From Cordilura impudica (lineage: Eukaryota; Arthropoda; Insecta; Diptera; Scathophagidae), in assembly GCA_963682025.1 (NCBI GenBank), contig OY821517.1, forward strand, positions 332,549,144-332,613,143: a stretch of DNA of 64,000 bases, in the 5' to 3' direction. Made by a program: the position numbers and the translations under genes. Under the pieces are notes generated by a model. It was not told the DNA's origin. It searched no databases and was given only the letters and a program-made list of their open reading frames with translations. This document shows positions 10,930 through 21,650 of this stretch, piece by piece; position 1 is the stretch's first letter; every line of letters begins with the position of its first letter.

Positions 10930-13900
10930 TGTTGCGGCTCGTTGTAGACATATTAGGCCAAATTGCATTATTTGAGGGATCGGTGGAAGTATTCATGACA
11001 GATTGAACATGACCGACAGTTCCGATGTGTTTTGCGAAATTTTAATCGTCATTGGATGTTAGTTATGTTAGTGAATATTTTTGTTTTTTTTTTGGTTAGG
11101 CATGTTAGCTTTTTGATATTTATATTAAATGTTGGGATGCTCCACAGTTAACATGAGGATGACCAGTCCTGTGTGGATACCATCGGTGAGGGAAACCATG
11201 AGTTTGCGGCCGAACTATCGGTTAACCGCGATTAAGCCCCACCAGTCAAAATCTGAAAAGGAAGAAGGTTAATGAATGAAAATGACAAAACGTGTAACTG
11301 GAACGATACATATTTACCAGACCCTGTCCAAAACGCACGAAACAGTCCTGAAAAGAAAGAAAATTAATGATTAATTTTAGGGAAAATAAGCTGAAAATAA
11401 ATTTTTTTTATGTTAAAAGCAGAATACCATGGGTAAGGTTAAGTTGTAGAACATTTCTCTTATGCTGCTGGCTGGTGTTTTATTTTCTTGTATTATATTT
11501 TAAGTAAAATTTTCGGGTATTAATTTCGTTAGAATTGTCTTCTGTGTGGTTTTTAGTTAAATTTTTTTTTTTTATTTAACAAGCACGCTGTGCTGATTTT
11601 CTTGTATGTAAAAGATATGCGTAATAACTATTACACGCAATTGCCACATCGGTCTGTCAAACAATGTGGATTCTATCGTAAATGGCGTTGCCAGACGATA
11701 TGGGGTATACACTACAAGAAACAGAATTTATGAATGAAAATTATGATTCGCTTTGAGTTTAATTTTGGATAGATAAACACGGTTGGTGTCGAGAGTCGGA
11801 AAAGGAAGGAAAAACGGGTGGAAAATATAGAACCTTCTAGAAAAAAAAACTTAGAAAAGGATAACTATGGTATTAAACAGAGAGGGAAAAAGTTGAAAAA
11901 CCAGTGTAGAGAAAAACAGTGGAAGGCTTAACAGGTTTTGTGGTGAGCCAAAGCTCTGCCATCATATCAGAAATTAGTAATCGTTAGAGCGGCGACGTAA
12001 GTGCTTTATAGAAATCCGGACGGTGAAAATATAAACGAAAAATCTAGTGTTTTGGGTGAAGAAAAAAAAATACCTAAAAATTAATCTGTTGTGAAAACAA
12101 AACTGTTTCAATAATTAAGATAATTAAGTGTGGGTCAACTGTTGGGAGGAAACCATAAAGGCATAGGTGAGTGTTAGAGATGCAAAAGTTAAAATAAGGA
12201 TGATGGTTGTAATTGTTATATTGTCTGTGTTTTGTGGTAAATAGTACGGCAGGAGTAGAAGTGTACCAATCCATACGGAGGTTGTCAGAGTGAAACACGC
12301 CACAAGTCAGAGAAGGGAGATATATTTATAATTGATACACCCGGTGATTAAACCCGCAGGAAGTCGCTGACTCTAACGAGAGGAAATAGAAGTGGTGTTA
12401 AAAAAAAAGGCGTTAGACACCAAACAAAACAGGTAACTCTTTGTGTATGTGTCCGTACGGCCCGTAAGGTATAGAGATCGGTAAGCTGAAAGCGCCTAAT
12501 GTAAAAGAAAAGAAAAAGGAAACAACGACCATATAAAGAGAAAAAATATTTATCCAATTAAAAAAAAATATTACTTATTGAGGTCTGTTGGAAGAGAATG
12601 GAAATTTGTGTTTGCTAAATACTAAAACGTGAAAGAATATACTTACGTAAATGTAAAACTTGGTGAAGTGTTGTCCTGGAAAGAAAAAAATACTAAGATT
12701 GTTAAAAATTATATCCCTGGAAAAAAAAAGAATCTAGAAATATTAAAACTGTACTTAACAGGAATGTATAAATATAAAATTTGGTAAAGATTATTTTTTT
12801 CATGATAAAAGGGATTTTGTAAAGTGTTTTTTTTTTGTGATAAAAGGAAATTTGTAAAGTTTGTTTTTCATTATAAAATTAATAATAGCTTAAAATTTAG
12901 AAAACAGGAAAATATAAGAACCAGAGATATAAACAAAACTATTATTATAAATTTAATGTTAAGAATTAAGAATAAGCTAAGTAACGTGAATTAGTATATT
13001 TTCCTTGTAAAGCGGACCAACCAAAGCACTGTGTCTAGGAAAAAATCTTTACATCCGGGTAGAACAATTCGAGCGAAATATATGTGTATATGCAGTTGCA
13101 GAACCAATATCTTTAGGGAGCTCCTTCGAGGTAGGGTAGAGGCAAGTCGCGTCGGTAAACTAGACAAGGATTAGAAAAAGAGAGGAAGTAAATTTTTTTT
13201 TGTGGACAAATTGATTGATAAGTCTGTGGTTGGGAGGTTTAAATTAGTTAAAAAAAAAAAAAAATAAAAAAAAAGGATAAAATTTGTATTTATTATTAGA
13301 TAAAAAATTGTTTGATTAAGGTATTAGGTATAAATATTATTTGTTAATAGTGATAGTAAGAAATAAAAATATATATAAAAAAAACAAGTAAGAAAATTAT
13401 AGTCGGTCTAGACCGACTATATGATACCCTATACCATGCCCTATCTCTTAGGCCCAACTAACTGGACATAGAAAATAAGCAAAAACCAAATTTGAGTCTG
13501 ATTTTTATTAATTTTTTTGGCTGCAGATATGAAAAAGTTCATATCGGATGCTATATCTATATGGGAACTAGGTCCAAAAATGGACCGATCCTGATCATGT
13601 TTGGTAAAGTCTCTTGTATTTTGCAAAAATATATACAAACAAAATCTGAGAAGAATCAGTGCAATATTTTTGTTTTTTAATAGATTTAAGTGAAGATCGG
13701 GAAGCAGCTCTATGTGGGGCCAAAGGGATAATTTTTGGACTACTCATAAGTGGACGTAATGAATGCATATAAAACCCAATGTAAGTAAGATCTATATGAA
13801 ATTTGGATCTTATGGCAATTTATGTCGATTTCATAAGGGTAATTTGTATGGGGGCTAGGTCTGAACATGGACCGATTCTCACCAGTTTCAATAGCGTTCA

Positions 13901-14509
13901 TCCCATGGCCGATGAAAGCTTACATACCAAATTTCATCAAAATATATTCATATTTGCGACCTGCAGTTTGATTACAAGCTTTACATGGACACACAGACGG
14001 ACGGACGGACGGACGGACGGACATTGTTAAATCAACTCAGAAAGTGATTCTGATTCGATCGGTACAATTAAAGATGGGTCTAGGTCAAATATTTTTGGTT
14101 GTTACAAACAGCAGCACAAAGTCATTATACCCAAACCACATAGTGGTATAGGGTATAATTATGATTAGAAATTGAAAAAAAAAAAAAACAGTATATCATT
14201 ATGAGCGGTTAAAACTAGCAAATATTAGGGGATGTTAATATAAAGGTAAGTGGTGAAGGTGAGCGGTTTACGGGGTCATAAATGAAAGAAGCAGGAGCGA
14301 TTGTGACCAAGGTTGGGCAGGGCGGTTGGAGGTTTACATCTACCTCCCAGTCGAGATGCGTTTGTTTTTGTGTAAGTTAATATTTGTTTTAGGTAAAATT
14401 ATTAATTGGTACGACCTTCGGGCTAGAGTTGAGGGAGGAAAACACACCCTGCTATTGACCAGGAGCTAGAAGGGCAGGTCACTCTAGTGCCAACAAAGGT
14501 TCCGTAACA
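10930..14509 (+). repeat. 3' LTR of gypsy element 1, carrying a DINE insertion
   Basis: Aligns to 1559-4360 end to end; the 778-bp length excess is explained by the insertion at 13385-14158 and a few homopolymer changes. Ends GTTCCGTAACA then ACTA. Confidence 0.92.
13385..14158. mobile_element. DINE-1-like repeat inside the 3' LTR (complete copy)
   Basis: The uninterrupted 5' LTR provides the empty site (eight A then TTATGATTAG at about 4005-4022). Here the same eight A are followed by caagtaagaaaattatagtc... and ...gtatagggtataa before TTATGATTAG. The insert is about 774 bp, with at most an ambiguous AA and no real target duplication, as expected for Helitron/Helentron-type integration between A and T (or T and T, allowing for the overlap). 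It holds a near-terminal palindrome GTCGGTCTAGACCGAC, a (GGAC)n microsatellite at about 13997-14021 and the CGACTCAGAA...TTCTGA hairpin. No coding capacity. Confidence 0.85.
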
Positions 14510-15435
14510 ACTAGTGAAAAATATAAAAATAAAAATCTTAGAAACAAAGCATACGAACAATTAAAAATAGAATATAATAACATTGATGCACGTGCTACAG
14601 TTGATACGGTGAAAAACAGAATAAAAAACATGCGAACTGCCTACCGACGAAAAAAATTCAAAGTGAAAAAAGTGGCGCTGGTGTTGATGAGCTTTATCAA
14701 CCAATTTTATGGTATTTTGATGCCCTTGATTTTTTGAAAGATTTCGAGATGCCCGAGCCAGGAATCAGCACAGTAATAAGTTCAGAAGATGAGTGCGCTT
14801 CAAGGGTAACTATTTCACAATACCGAAATACTGTTTTAAATTTTTTTTATTGCTTCTTACTTTATTAATTTTTTCAGAGTCCTGTTTTTCAGAGTCCTGT
14901 GGCAAATAAGAATAAGCAGAGAAGCTCACAAAATTTTGAAAGGAACGAGCTATTGCGAAAAGCCACCAACCATATAGAAAATTTGTCACAAAAAGAAGAA
15001 AAGGATGATGGCTCTATTTATGCAGATGCCTGGGCGTGCTCATACCGCAAATTATCAGCGGAACAAAAGCTATTTGCGAAAAAGGCTTGCGACGAAATTT
15101 TTGTTTTGGGGCAGCTGAAGAAATTGACGTTGAATTTTGTGCAGACCCAACAGCTTACATACCCATCCCAGCAAACCGTTTACAGGCCAACTCCACAATT
15201 TGTATCTGTGAGCGATATTTCCAACAGTGGGTCTACCCAGCAAACCGTTTACCGGCCAACTCCACAATTAGTATCTGTGAGCGATATTTCCAACAGTGGG
15301 TCTACTTTTCATTCGAAGCCAATTCATTTTAGTCAATCGACTTCACAAGTCTTCCACGTAGAAGATTCTGATGGAACAAATGGAAGACAGTATTCGTCAT
15401 TTCACGACCTACTTGGGGATACAGACTATAATTAG
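14510..15435 (+). pseudogene. MADF-domain gene of the Harbinger element, 3' half
   Basis: Continues the frame cut at 1558. It completes the MADF domain (TSEKYKNKNLRNKAY, then TVKNRIKNMRTAYRRKKFK); the frame then shifts by one base in the A runs near 14650-14670, after which SGAGVDELYQPILWYFDALDFL is readable, the typical end of the domain. A GT at 14806 and an AG before 14878 or 14893 mark an intron; the acceptor is duplicated. Exon 2 runs to TAA at 15435: helical KLSAEQKLFAKKACDEIFVLGQL, then a Gln/Thr-rich tail with two 23-residue repeats (QQTVYRPTPQ...SGST). Broken by the retrotransposon and by the frameshift. Start not determinable in this half. Confidence 0.82.
15169..15306 (+). repeat. 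69-bp in-frame tandem duplication
   Basis: Units 15169-15237 and 15238-15306 differ at a few bases and each encodes QQTVYRPTPQ-VSVSDISNSGST in the MADF protein tail. Confidence 0.9.
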
Positions 15436-16045
15436 TTTGAATTTAATTACTTTTATTTTTTTAATTATTAAATAAGCAATAGATTAAGTATGAAGATTTT
15501 TCATAAGCTATACAGTCTGAGTGCTCCACCACCTTTAATTTTGAAATGAATTTAGTACAATTTAATATTTTTTGAAAAAATAAAACATGCCATTTTATTC
15601 ATTAAAATATACAGTTTCATGTTAAATATTAAAAAACTAAAGTGATTTTCGTAATCTTATATACAATAACAAAAACAAAAATAGTACTTATTTTTAACCA
15701 CAAAAAACTGAGGGCTCACTTATGATTGTTCTTAAAAATGCACTTGGAACACAGAAATTTTTATAACTTAATACTTAGTTTGAGGTCCTATATTATTAAT
15801 TCTGGCGTCTAATCGTCTGAACATAGTTTACCAAATATTGCCTATTCTTCCTGTAGAGCTTTAACCAGATCGTTTTTGTTGTGAATTTCTCCTACCTCGC
15901 AGAAATATTGAGATCAAACTATATTTCCGTAAGTTTTGAACCGCCAGTTGTAGATGTTGATTGATTTCCCGAACTATATGACGTTTTTTAGTACAGAGAG
16001 AAAATGTGGCCGCACAGACCTGGGCTCTACGTCAACTTTTTTATG
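15436..16045 (-). pseudogene. Central Harbinger region with probable transposase 3' remnant
   Basis: The first 350 bp past the MADF stop are AT-rich and non-coding. On the minus strand, about 16025-15800, short readable stretches such as SQYFCEVGEIHNKNDLVKAL resemble the end of Harbinger transposases (a YF-x-x-G-x-I/V pattern), but stops and shifts interrupt it. Weak assignment, supported mainly by position downstream of the transposase start at 17117. Confidence 0.4.
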
Positions 16046-16808
16046 TTTTTATACCCTATACCACTATGTGGTTTGGGTATAATAATGACTTTGTGCTGCT
16101 GTTTGTAACAACCAAAAATAGTTGACCTAGACCCATCCTTACTTACCGATCGACTCAGAATCGCTTTTTGAGTCGATATAACAATGTCCGTCCGTCTGTG
16201 TGTCCATGTAAACCTTGTAATCAAACTACAGGTCGCAAATATGAATATATTTTGATGAAATTTGGTATATAAGACTTTATCGGCTATGAACGCTATTGAA
16301 ATTGGTGATAATCGGTTCATGTTCAGGCCTAGCCCCCATGCAAATGACCCCTATGAAATCGACATAAATTGCCATACGATCCAAATTATCATATAGATCA
16401 CGGTCAAATTGGGTTTGTGCGTGTTTATTACATCCCTTTATCATTTGTCCAAAAATAAACCCCATATGTCAATTCTTTGTCATTTCACCGATTTTCACTT
16501 AAATCTATCAAAAAAACAAAAATATTGCACAGATTTTTCTCAAATTTGGTTTGTTTATATTTTTTCAAAAGATAAGTGACCTTACCAAATATGATCAGCA
16601 TGGGTCCATTTTTCGACCTAGTCCCCATATAAATATAGCATCCGATATGAAATTTTTCTTATTTGAAGCCAAAAAAATGAATAAAAATGTCACTCAAATT
16701 TGCTTTATGCATATTTTCTATATCCAATTAGTTGGACCTAAGAGATGGGTCTCTAAACGCATGGTATAGGGTATTCTATAGCCGGTCTAGACCGACTATA
16801 ATTTCTTA
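16046..16808. mobile_element. DINE-1-like repeat inside the Harbinger transposase
   Basis: Opposite orientation to the copy in the LTR: begins ttttataccctataccactatgtgg and ends gccggtctagaccgactataatttcttacttg. Contains the GACTCAGAATC...GAGTC hairpin and GTCCGTCCGTCTG. It sits between the N-terminal exon of the transposase and its probable 3' remnant, so it disabled that gene. Confidence 0.82.
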
Positions 16809-16883
16809 CTTGTTTGAACTTCAATTGTGATCTACTTATACCTATATTATTAGTACATTATATTCTTTGTGTTAGATTTATAA

Positions 16884-17117
16884 TTATAATTTTGCAAAGA
16901 GGGCTTCATCCAACCTCATATAATTTTTATAATCCACTGGCTCATTTTCTTTTAGTTCCTTCAGCAGCCTTTCGTTGGAAAATTCCTCTTTTTTTAAAAG
17001 CCAATTTTTTGACCAAATTCTCTTATTATTTTTTGTTTCTATCTCCTCTTCCTCACATTCGTACAAAATTTCGTCTATTATAATAATTGCAGTTATATCA
17101 CGTATTACGCCACTCAT
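16884..17117 (-). pseudogene. Harbinger transposase, N-terminal fragment
   Basis: ATG at 17117. The 77-codon frame begins with a Glu-rich segment (YECEEEEIETK) and then RIWSKNWLLKKEEFSNERLLKELKENEP followed by YKNYMRLDEALF, the conserved opening of PIF/Harbinger nucleases (a W-x-x-x-x-L-x-x-R/K region followed by F/Y-x-x-Y-x-R-M). It stops at 16884; about 75 bp later a DINE repeat interrupts. The DDE catalytic residues are not present. In the intact family this enzyme cuts at the TIRs with help from the MADF/Myb partner; here it is a relic. The opposite orientation to the MADF gene is usual for the superfamily. Confidence 0.72.
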
Positions 17118-17282
17118 TTCAAAAAATTTAATTATAATTTTCTTCCGCTTGGTCTGTGGTCTTTTCTGTACGACAGCTACACAGTAATGAAGTTGCGCCA
17201 ATTGTTGCTAATTGTGTAGTCAACTAACAAAACAAGTTGCTACAACCATTGCTTCAACTGGTTGCCTCGTGTGTAGGCCGCA

Positions 17283-17689
17283 TAACAGTTATAAAATTTA
17301 AAAAGTAGGTGAAAGTAATACCTAATGTCAAAGATAAAGAAACTATATTTTTAGTTCCATACGAAAATAAGCTGCTACATGTGCCTAATACATTATACAT
17401 CATCATACATTTTTCCATGAATGTAAAAAAGTATATTTTGTAGTTTAGTAAAAAATTTAAAATGCCATTTCCCATCTCTGATCTCTTAGAATTTCTGTCT
17501 TTCTCTCTCTTTCGGCTGTCATATATTTCCTTTGTAGTTGTGCTTATGTTATTGGCATTGACTATAAATAGTATGTTTTTTGTCCAAATTATGTTAATTT
17601 TTTTGTATAGTTGTTAAGCGTACAAAAATTAATAGTTAACTACTTAGATTAGATTAAGAAGGCTTTGCGCACTGCGACCAATTTGATCT
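17283..17689. other. Gap with one copy of a diverged direct repeat
   Basis: No gene. 17495-17630 (ttgtagttgtgcttatgtta...tatagttgttaagcgta) is about 75-80% similar by eye to 18588-18715 on the far side of the non-LTR fragment. Confidence 0.55.
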
Positions 17690-18530
17690 TTTGTGCAGCC
17701 CATGGTGGTCCTAAAGACTAAGGCTTCTTATAAAGCCTTATCATATATCATATGTCCCGGGGGGATGCAGTGTATTCTCCAAGTTCTTTTACCACTTAGT
17801 TTTGCACATTCATAGAGCATGTGTTTTGCTGTTTTCATCCCCTGTTCGCACAACCTACATGCGTCGTCTTTAACAGATAACCTTTCATTCGTAGATGATA
17901 TCTAAGACTAGTGTCCAGTAAAGAATCCCGTCATGGTCCTTAAGTCCTTCTTATCAAGGTAAAGTAATCTTTCCGAACACTGAATTGAGTTATAAATCTC
18001 TTACCTTGCCGTTGGCCGGGACTTTTGTTCCAGTGTTCGGCAATTTGTGATTCCCTCAACTCCTTAGTTTTTTCCTGGATGTATCCTACTGGAACACCAC
18101 TGGATGGTTCCGGGCCGATGAAAGGACAACAGGCCCCTCGATTGGCTAGGCAATCTGCACTTTCGTTGCCCTCGTTTCCTTCGTGTCCTGGAATCCAGCA
18201 TAAAGTTAATGTTTTGCATCTGCCAAATTGGTTTATCACTTCCATGCAATCCAAAACGAGTTTAGACGTCACGTTGTAGGACATAATTGCCTTTAGTGCA
18301 GCCTGACTGTCGGATAGTGTATAAATGAGTGGCCTTTTTGTCTTTCTTCTTAGACATCCAGTCACGCATACATAAATAGCGAAGACCTCCGCTTGAAAAA
18401 TGAATGGGTATTTTCCTATGGGTAAGGAACGTTCAAAATGGTTTTGAAACCACAAATGAGTATCATGCTCTGGTTCCCAGGTCCTACTGGTCCATAAGCT
18501 CCGTTCCAGCTTACGATAAGAGGCTGTCAC
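17690..18530 (-). pseudogene. Non-LTR retrotransposon: RNase H and C-terminal Cys/His tail
   Basis: Minus-strand fragment of a LINE-type polyprotein. The RNase H part shows IFQAEVFAIYVC, LSDSQAALKAI and CWIPGHEGNEGNESADCLA, the second and later catalytic motifs; the first Asp region (usually DGS) is missing or shifted at the 5' end. After a stop/frameshift near 17935, RLCEQGMKTAKHMLYECAKL gives the C-terminal Cys-Cys-His-Cys knuckle typical of I/LOA/R1-like elements that carry RNase H. The 5' side (EN and RT) is absent, the usual 5' truncation of LINEs. Which clade is not certain. Not functional. Confidence 0.82.
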
Positions 18531-19949
18531 TTTTCAGTTTTACGTTACATATTGATAATTGCTTATATTTTAATTTATATTTTTTGAATTTGTCTTTCTC
18601 TTCCGTCTGTCAGATTCTTCATCGGTAGTTGTGCTCCTGTTGTTGCCCTTGACTCTAAATAGTTTGCTTTTTGCCCAAATCATAATAAATTTTCGTATAG
18701 TTGTTATGCATATTTTATATTAGTATTTAAATAAAATTGTAATGTTTTAGTACTAAGTGAGCAGTTTAGTATGGCAATGCTCCCTTTAAAACGCTGCCAC
18801 CTTTTATTGATAACTGTTTTTTTTTTAATTTATATTTTTTGAATTCTTTTAATTAAATTGTCAGCACTTAAAAATTATTTTATTATATTTCTTTACATAT
18901 TATATGAACACAACAGATATTCTTAAAAAATTGTTTAGCCTAAAAAAGATTAAAAACTTATATTTCTTCAAAAAACATAGTTTTAATTTTTAATTCCCGA
19001 GTTTATGCTAGTTATGAAGCAATATGTTTTAAGGCTCAATTAACATTTACGTAGCGTAGAGACTCTGTTACGCACCGTTCTTCTGTTGGTTACTTTTTGT
19101 TTTTTACTGTTGGCCCGTTTTTAATTTGGTACATCAAATATCATTTTATTTTTTATATATATATAGAAAAAATATTTTATTAAAATGCTCTTGTGTTGAT
19201 TAAAATATATTTTTTGTGTAAATTAAATAAAAAATTTTAAAATACCACTTAACAAAGTGGAACGTTAACAGAATAACTAACGCCACATACACATTAACCA
19301 AAAACAAACGGAACATAAAGACTAATTCGGTCCTTATTAATTGACATTCCAAATACTTGGTGTTATAATTTTAAATTATTTGACTTAAGAGTTAAAAGCT
19401 GGAGTTTAATCAAGCTAAGTTTAACTGGCATCCAAAAAACTCGCTCTTAGAGAGAAATTTTGTCATTATAATTGTTACGCTCATGTCTTACTCACTGATA
19501 TCCTGATTCTGCAATGCTGTAAGTATACGTATGATTAATTATCACTCATGCGTCTTCACATTAAAACCGAAAATTAAGTGTCGTAGCAGAAAATTGTTCA
19601 AATTTTATACACTTCTTAAAAAATAATTTTTGGGATGCAAGATTTAAAAAACCATGTTTTGGCGGGTAACATAAAATCGCTTATAGCGAAACTTCATTAT
19701 TAGGCGATAACTATTTTAAAGGTTGCCTAAATGTTTCTGTTTGCTTCAGGCGGATTTTCATAATTGAATTTTCAGAAAATGCCTGACTAGTTAGAGCTTT
19801 ATTTGATTTTATCATAATATTTCGCGATTAACCTGAAGGCATATGCAAACAATTCTTCAAAAAAAAAAAATGGATTTAAATACTTATTTTACATCCTCTT
19901 ATTTAACTCTCATTGTCTGTTTGTTCGAGGCTTAGTTTTATTATAGTTT
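18531..19949. other. AT-rich intergenic DNA
   Basis: No gene supported. Holds the second copy of the direct repeat (18588-18715) and, from about 19715, motifs (ttttcataattgaattttc...ctagttagagcttt) that recur at 24540 and 25840, the edge of the riboflavin kinase duplication. Confidence 0.5.
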
Positions 19950-20522
19950 AATTTTCGTTAACTTCTCTACTAACTAGAACTTTGAAACTATCAGCATTAT
20001 TATTATTTTATAAGACAATTCACAATTCAACACTTTTTATATGTCGATTGCGTTATTGGCTTATGTCCAAAATTATTTTTCAATTCAACACAATTATTAT
20101 TGTGAATGGTTTATGCTCAAAATTATTTTTCATTCAACGCAAACACATTAACATATTTAATAAACACACACATAGCATTGTATAATTTTATGTATGTTTT
20201 AGTAGCAACTTTAAATACATTTACTCAAAAAATTTAAAAATTGAAAAAATTTGTAAACCTGGTGGACAGCTAAAAAGAAATACCTTTCAAATAAGATGCC
20301 TTTGGTCAAAATCGGGAGAAAACTGTTTAACAAATCATCGGTCACAAGAAATCGCCTTACCTATTAATATTATAGATTATTTAATCCTAATTTCAGCATT
20401 ATATCTCGAAGTCAACCTGAAAGTGTATGAAAGCATGTCATTAAATTCCTTTTTTTTTTATTTACATGCTTGTTTCAACATAAAAAAAAATATTTTAAAA
20501 TTTTATCCGAAACATTTATTTT

Positions 20523-21466
20523 TTCAATTATATATTCTTCCTTTATTTACATATTTTAACAAATTTGATATTTACATATGAGATATTATCTTTACATAAA
20601 GATATTGCAACAAATAATATATAGGATCTAAACTTTAGATTCTAAAGATATTATCTAGTTTTTATTTTATTTTTTAATGATTTTTAAAGGAAAATTGGAG
20701 GAAAAACCTTTATATGATTAAAAAATTTTCAATACTATCTGAAAATATTTATATGGTTATAGGAGGTTTATTAGAAATAATAGACCTCCATAAGCATATT
20801 ATTTTCAATTTGGTGATTTATTTTTAATTTTACGTTATTTCTCTACATTCTCTTATCAGTTGGTAAGAGGAATTTTCAATTTTGGCAAAGTAATTGTTAT
20901 TAATCAATTTTTTTTACGACCTGTTTCTTCATGAAGAAGATTTGTAGGATACCAAAGAAGATGACGTCTTGGCAGTCTTTTGGGAAATTTGTTGAATGGA
21001 AAAATTATTGCGTGGGTCTTGTTTGTATTAATTTTGATTTTCCATTTGTGTAAATATTTACTGCAATTTACAAGACCCTTCTCCATTTTCTTCAAGAGTG
21101 CACTTGTAAGTTTGTTTAAAGAATTCAACGCAGCATCATCTGCGTAATAAGCAATTTTCATATATTTTGGGACTTTAAAATCGGAAGTATATATCGAGTA
21201 AAGCAATGGCGACAAGACTGATCCTTGAGGTAACCCTGAGGTAATGGTTGATGTTGATGTTGATGGAGATGATGTTTCATTATTAATCGCAACTTTAAAG
21301 CTTCTGTCGTGAATGAAATCTCAAATAAGTTTACATAGATATTTTGGTATATTTGAATCAAGAAGTTTAAATAAGAGGGCATTATGCCAAACGGTGTCAA
21401 ACGCTTTTTCAATATCTAACAATATTAGACCCGTTGAACGTTTATTGTTTTTATTGGTGATTATTT
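20523..21466 (-). mobile_element. Jockey-type non-LTR retrotransposon fragment 1 (RT)
   Basis: Flanked by a 13-bp duplication AAACATTTATTTT (20510-20522 and 21467-21479). On the minus strand it reads the RT palm: LLDIEKAFDTVWHN (catalytic Asp A box), SGLPQGSVLSPLLY, and AYYADDAAL (the YADD box), with one frameshift between the first and second boxes. It then skips internally to HEETG, which in copy 2 follows the thumb region, so it also has an internal deletion. 5'-truncated. The 3' end (left on the plus strand) has a short A tail after TTAATTG. Confidence 0.85.
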
Positions 21467-21650
21467 AAACATTTATTTTATATTTTTTATATTTCATACT
21501 TTTTTTAAGTAAATCGTTTAAACAAATTTTTTTAAATTTATACAATGAACCATATTAAGTACTAAAATTTAAAAAAGTATAATTTTAAACGATTATAAAT
21601 ATATATGAGTTAACATAATTCTTTTCTATAAAAAGTTACAAATAAGTTCT

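Larger units (their letters stand above)
1559..14509 (+). mobile_element. Ty3/gypsy LTR retrotransposon 1 with 2.8-kb LTRs
   Basis: Complete insertion: TG...CA LTRs (1559-4360 and 10930-14509), a TGGCGCCC primer-binding site just after the 5' LTR, gag, then pol in the -1 frame with protease, RT, RNase H and integrase in gypsy order. No env-like frame. Flanked by ACTA. The LTRs differ by only a handful of substitutions and homopolymer indels plus one 774-bp DINE insertion, so the integration is fairly recent. It cannot be autonomous as read: gag has an in-frame TAA at 5570-5572 and the integrase is split by a one-base frameshift near 9660. Oddly, no purine tract abuts the 3' LTR; the nearest purine-rich run (ggaaaaaaaaggg) is at about 10678-10690. 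Confidence 0.9.
1211..17282. mobile_element. PIF/Harbinger-type DNA transposon, broken up by nested insertions
   Basis: The ends are inverted repeats: left TGCTGCCTACACACCAGGCA, right (reverse complement) TGCGGCCTACACACGAGGCA. They are flanked by TAA at 1208-1210 and TAA at 17283-17285, the 3-bp TNA target duplication of Harbinger elements. Inside are the two gene types of this superfamily in opposite orientation: a MADF-domain DNA-binding gene (plus strand, 1450-15435, split) and a Harbinger transposase start (minus strand, 17117-16884). Once the gypsy element (1559-14509 plus one TSD) and the DINE repeat (16046-16808) are subtracted, the element is roughly 2.4 kb. Near each end are further copies of the gcaaccgttgc motif, likely subterminal binding sites. 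A 386-bp deletion derivative lies at 39848-40233. Both genes are broken, so this copy is inactive. Confidence 0.85.

Noticed and set aside
13997..14021. Regular GGAC repeats considered as a CRISPR-like or regulatory array
   Set aside because: A simple microsatellite within a DINE-type repeat; no spacers and eukaryotic context.
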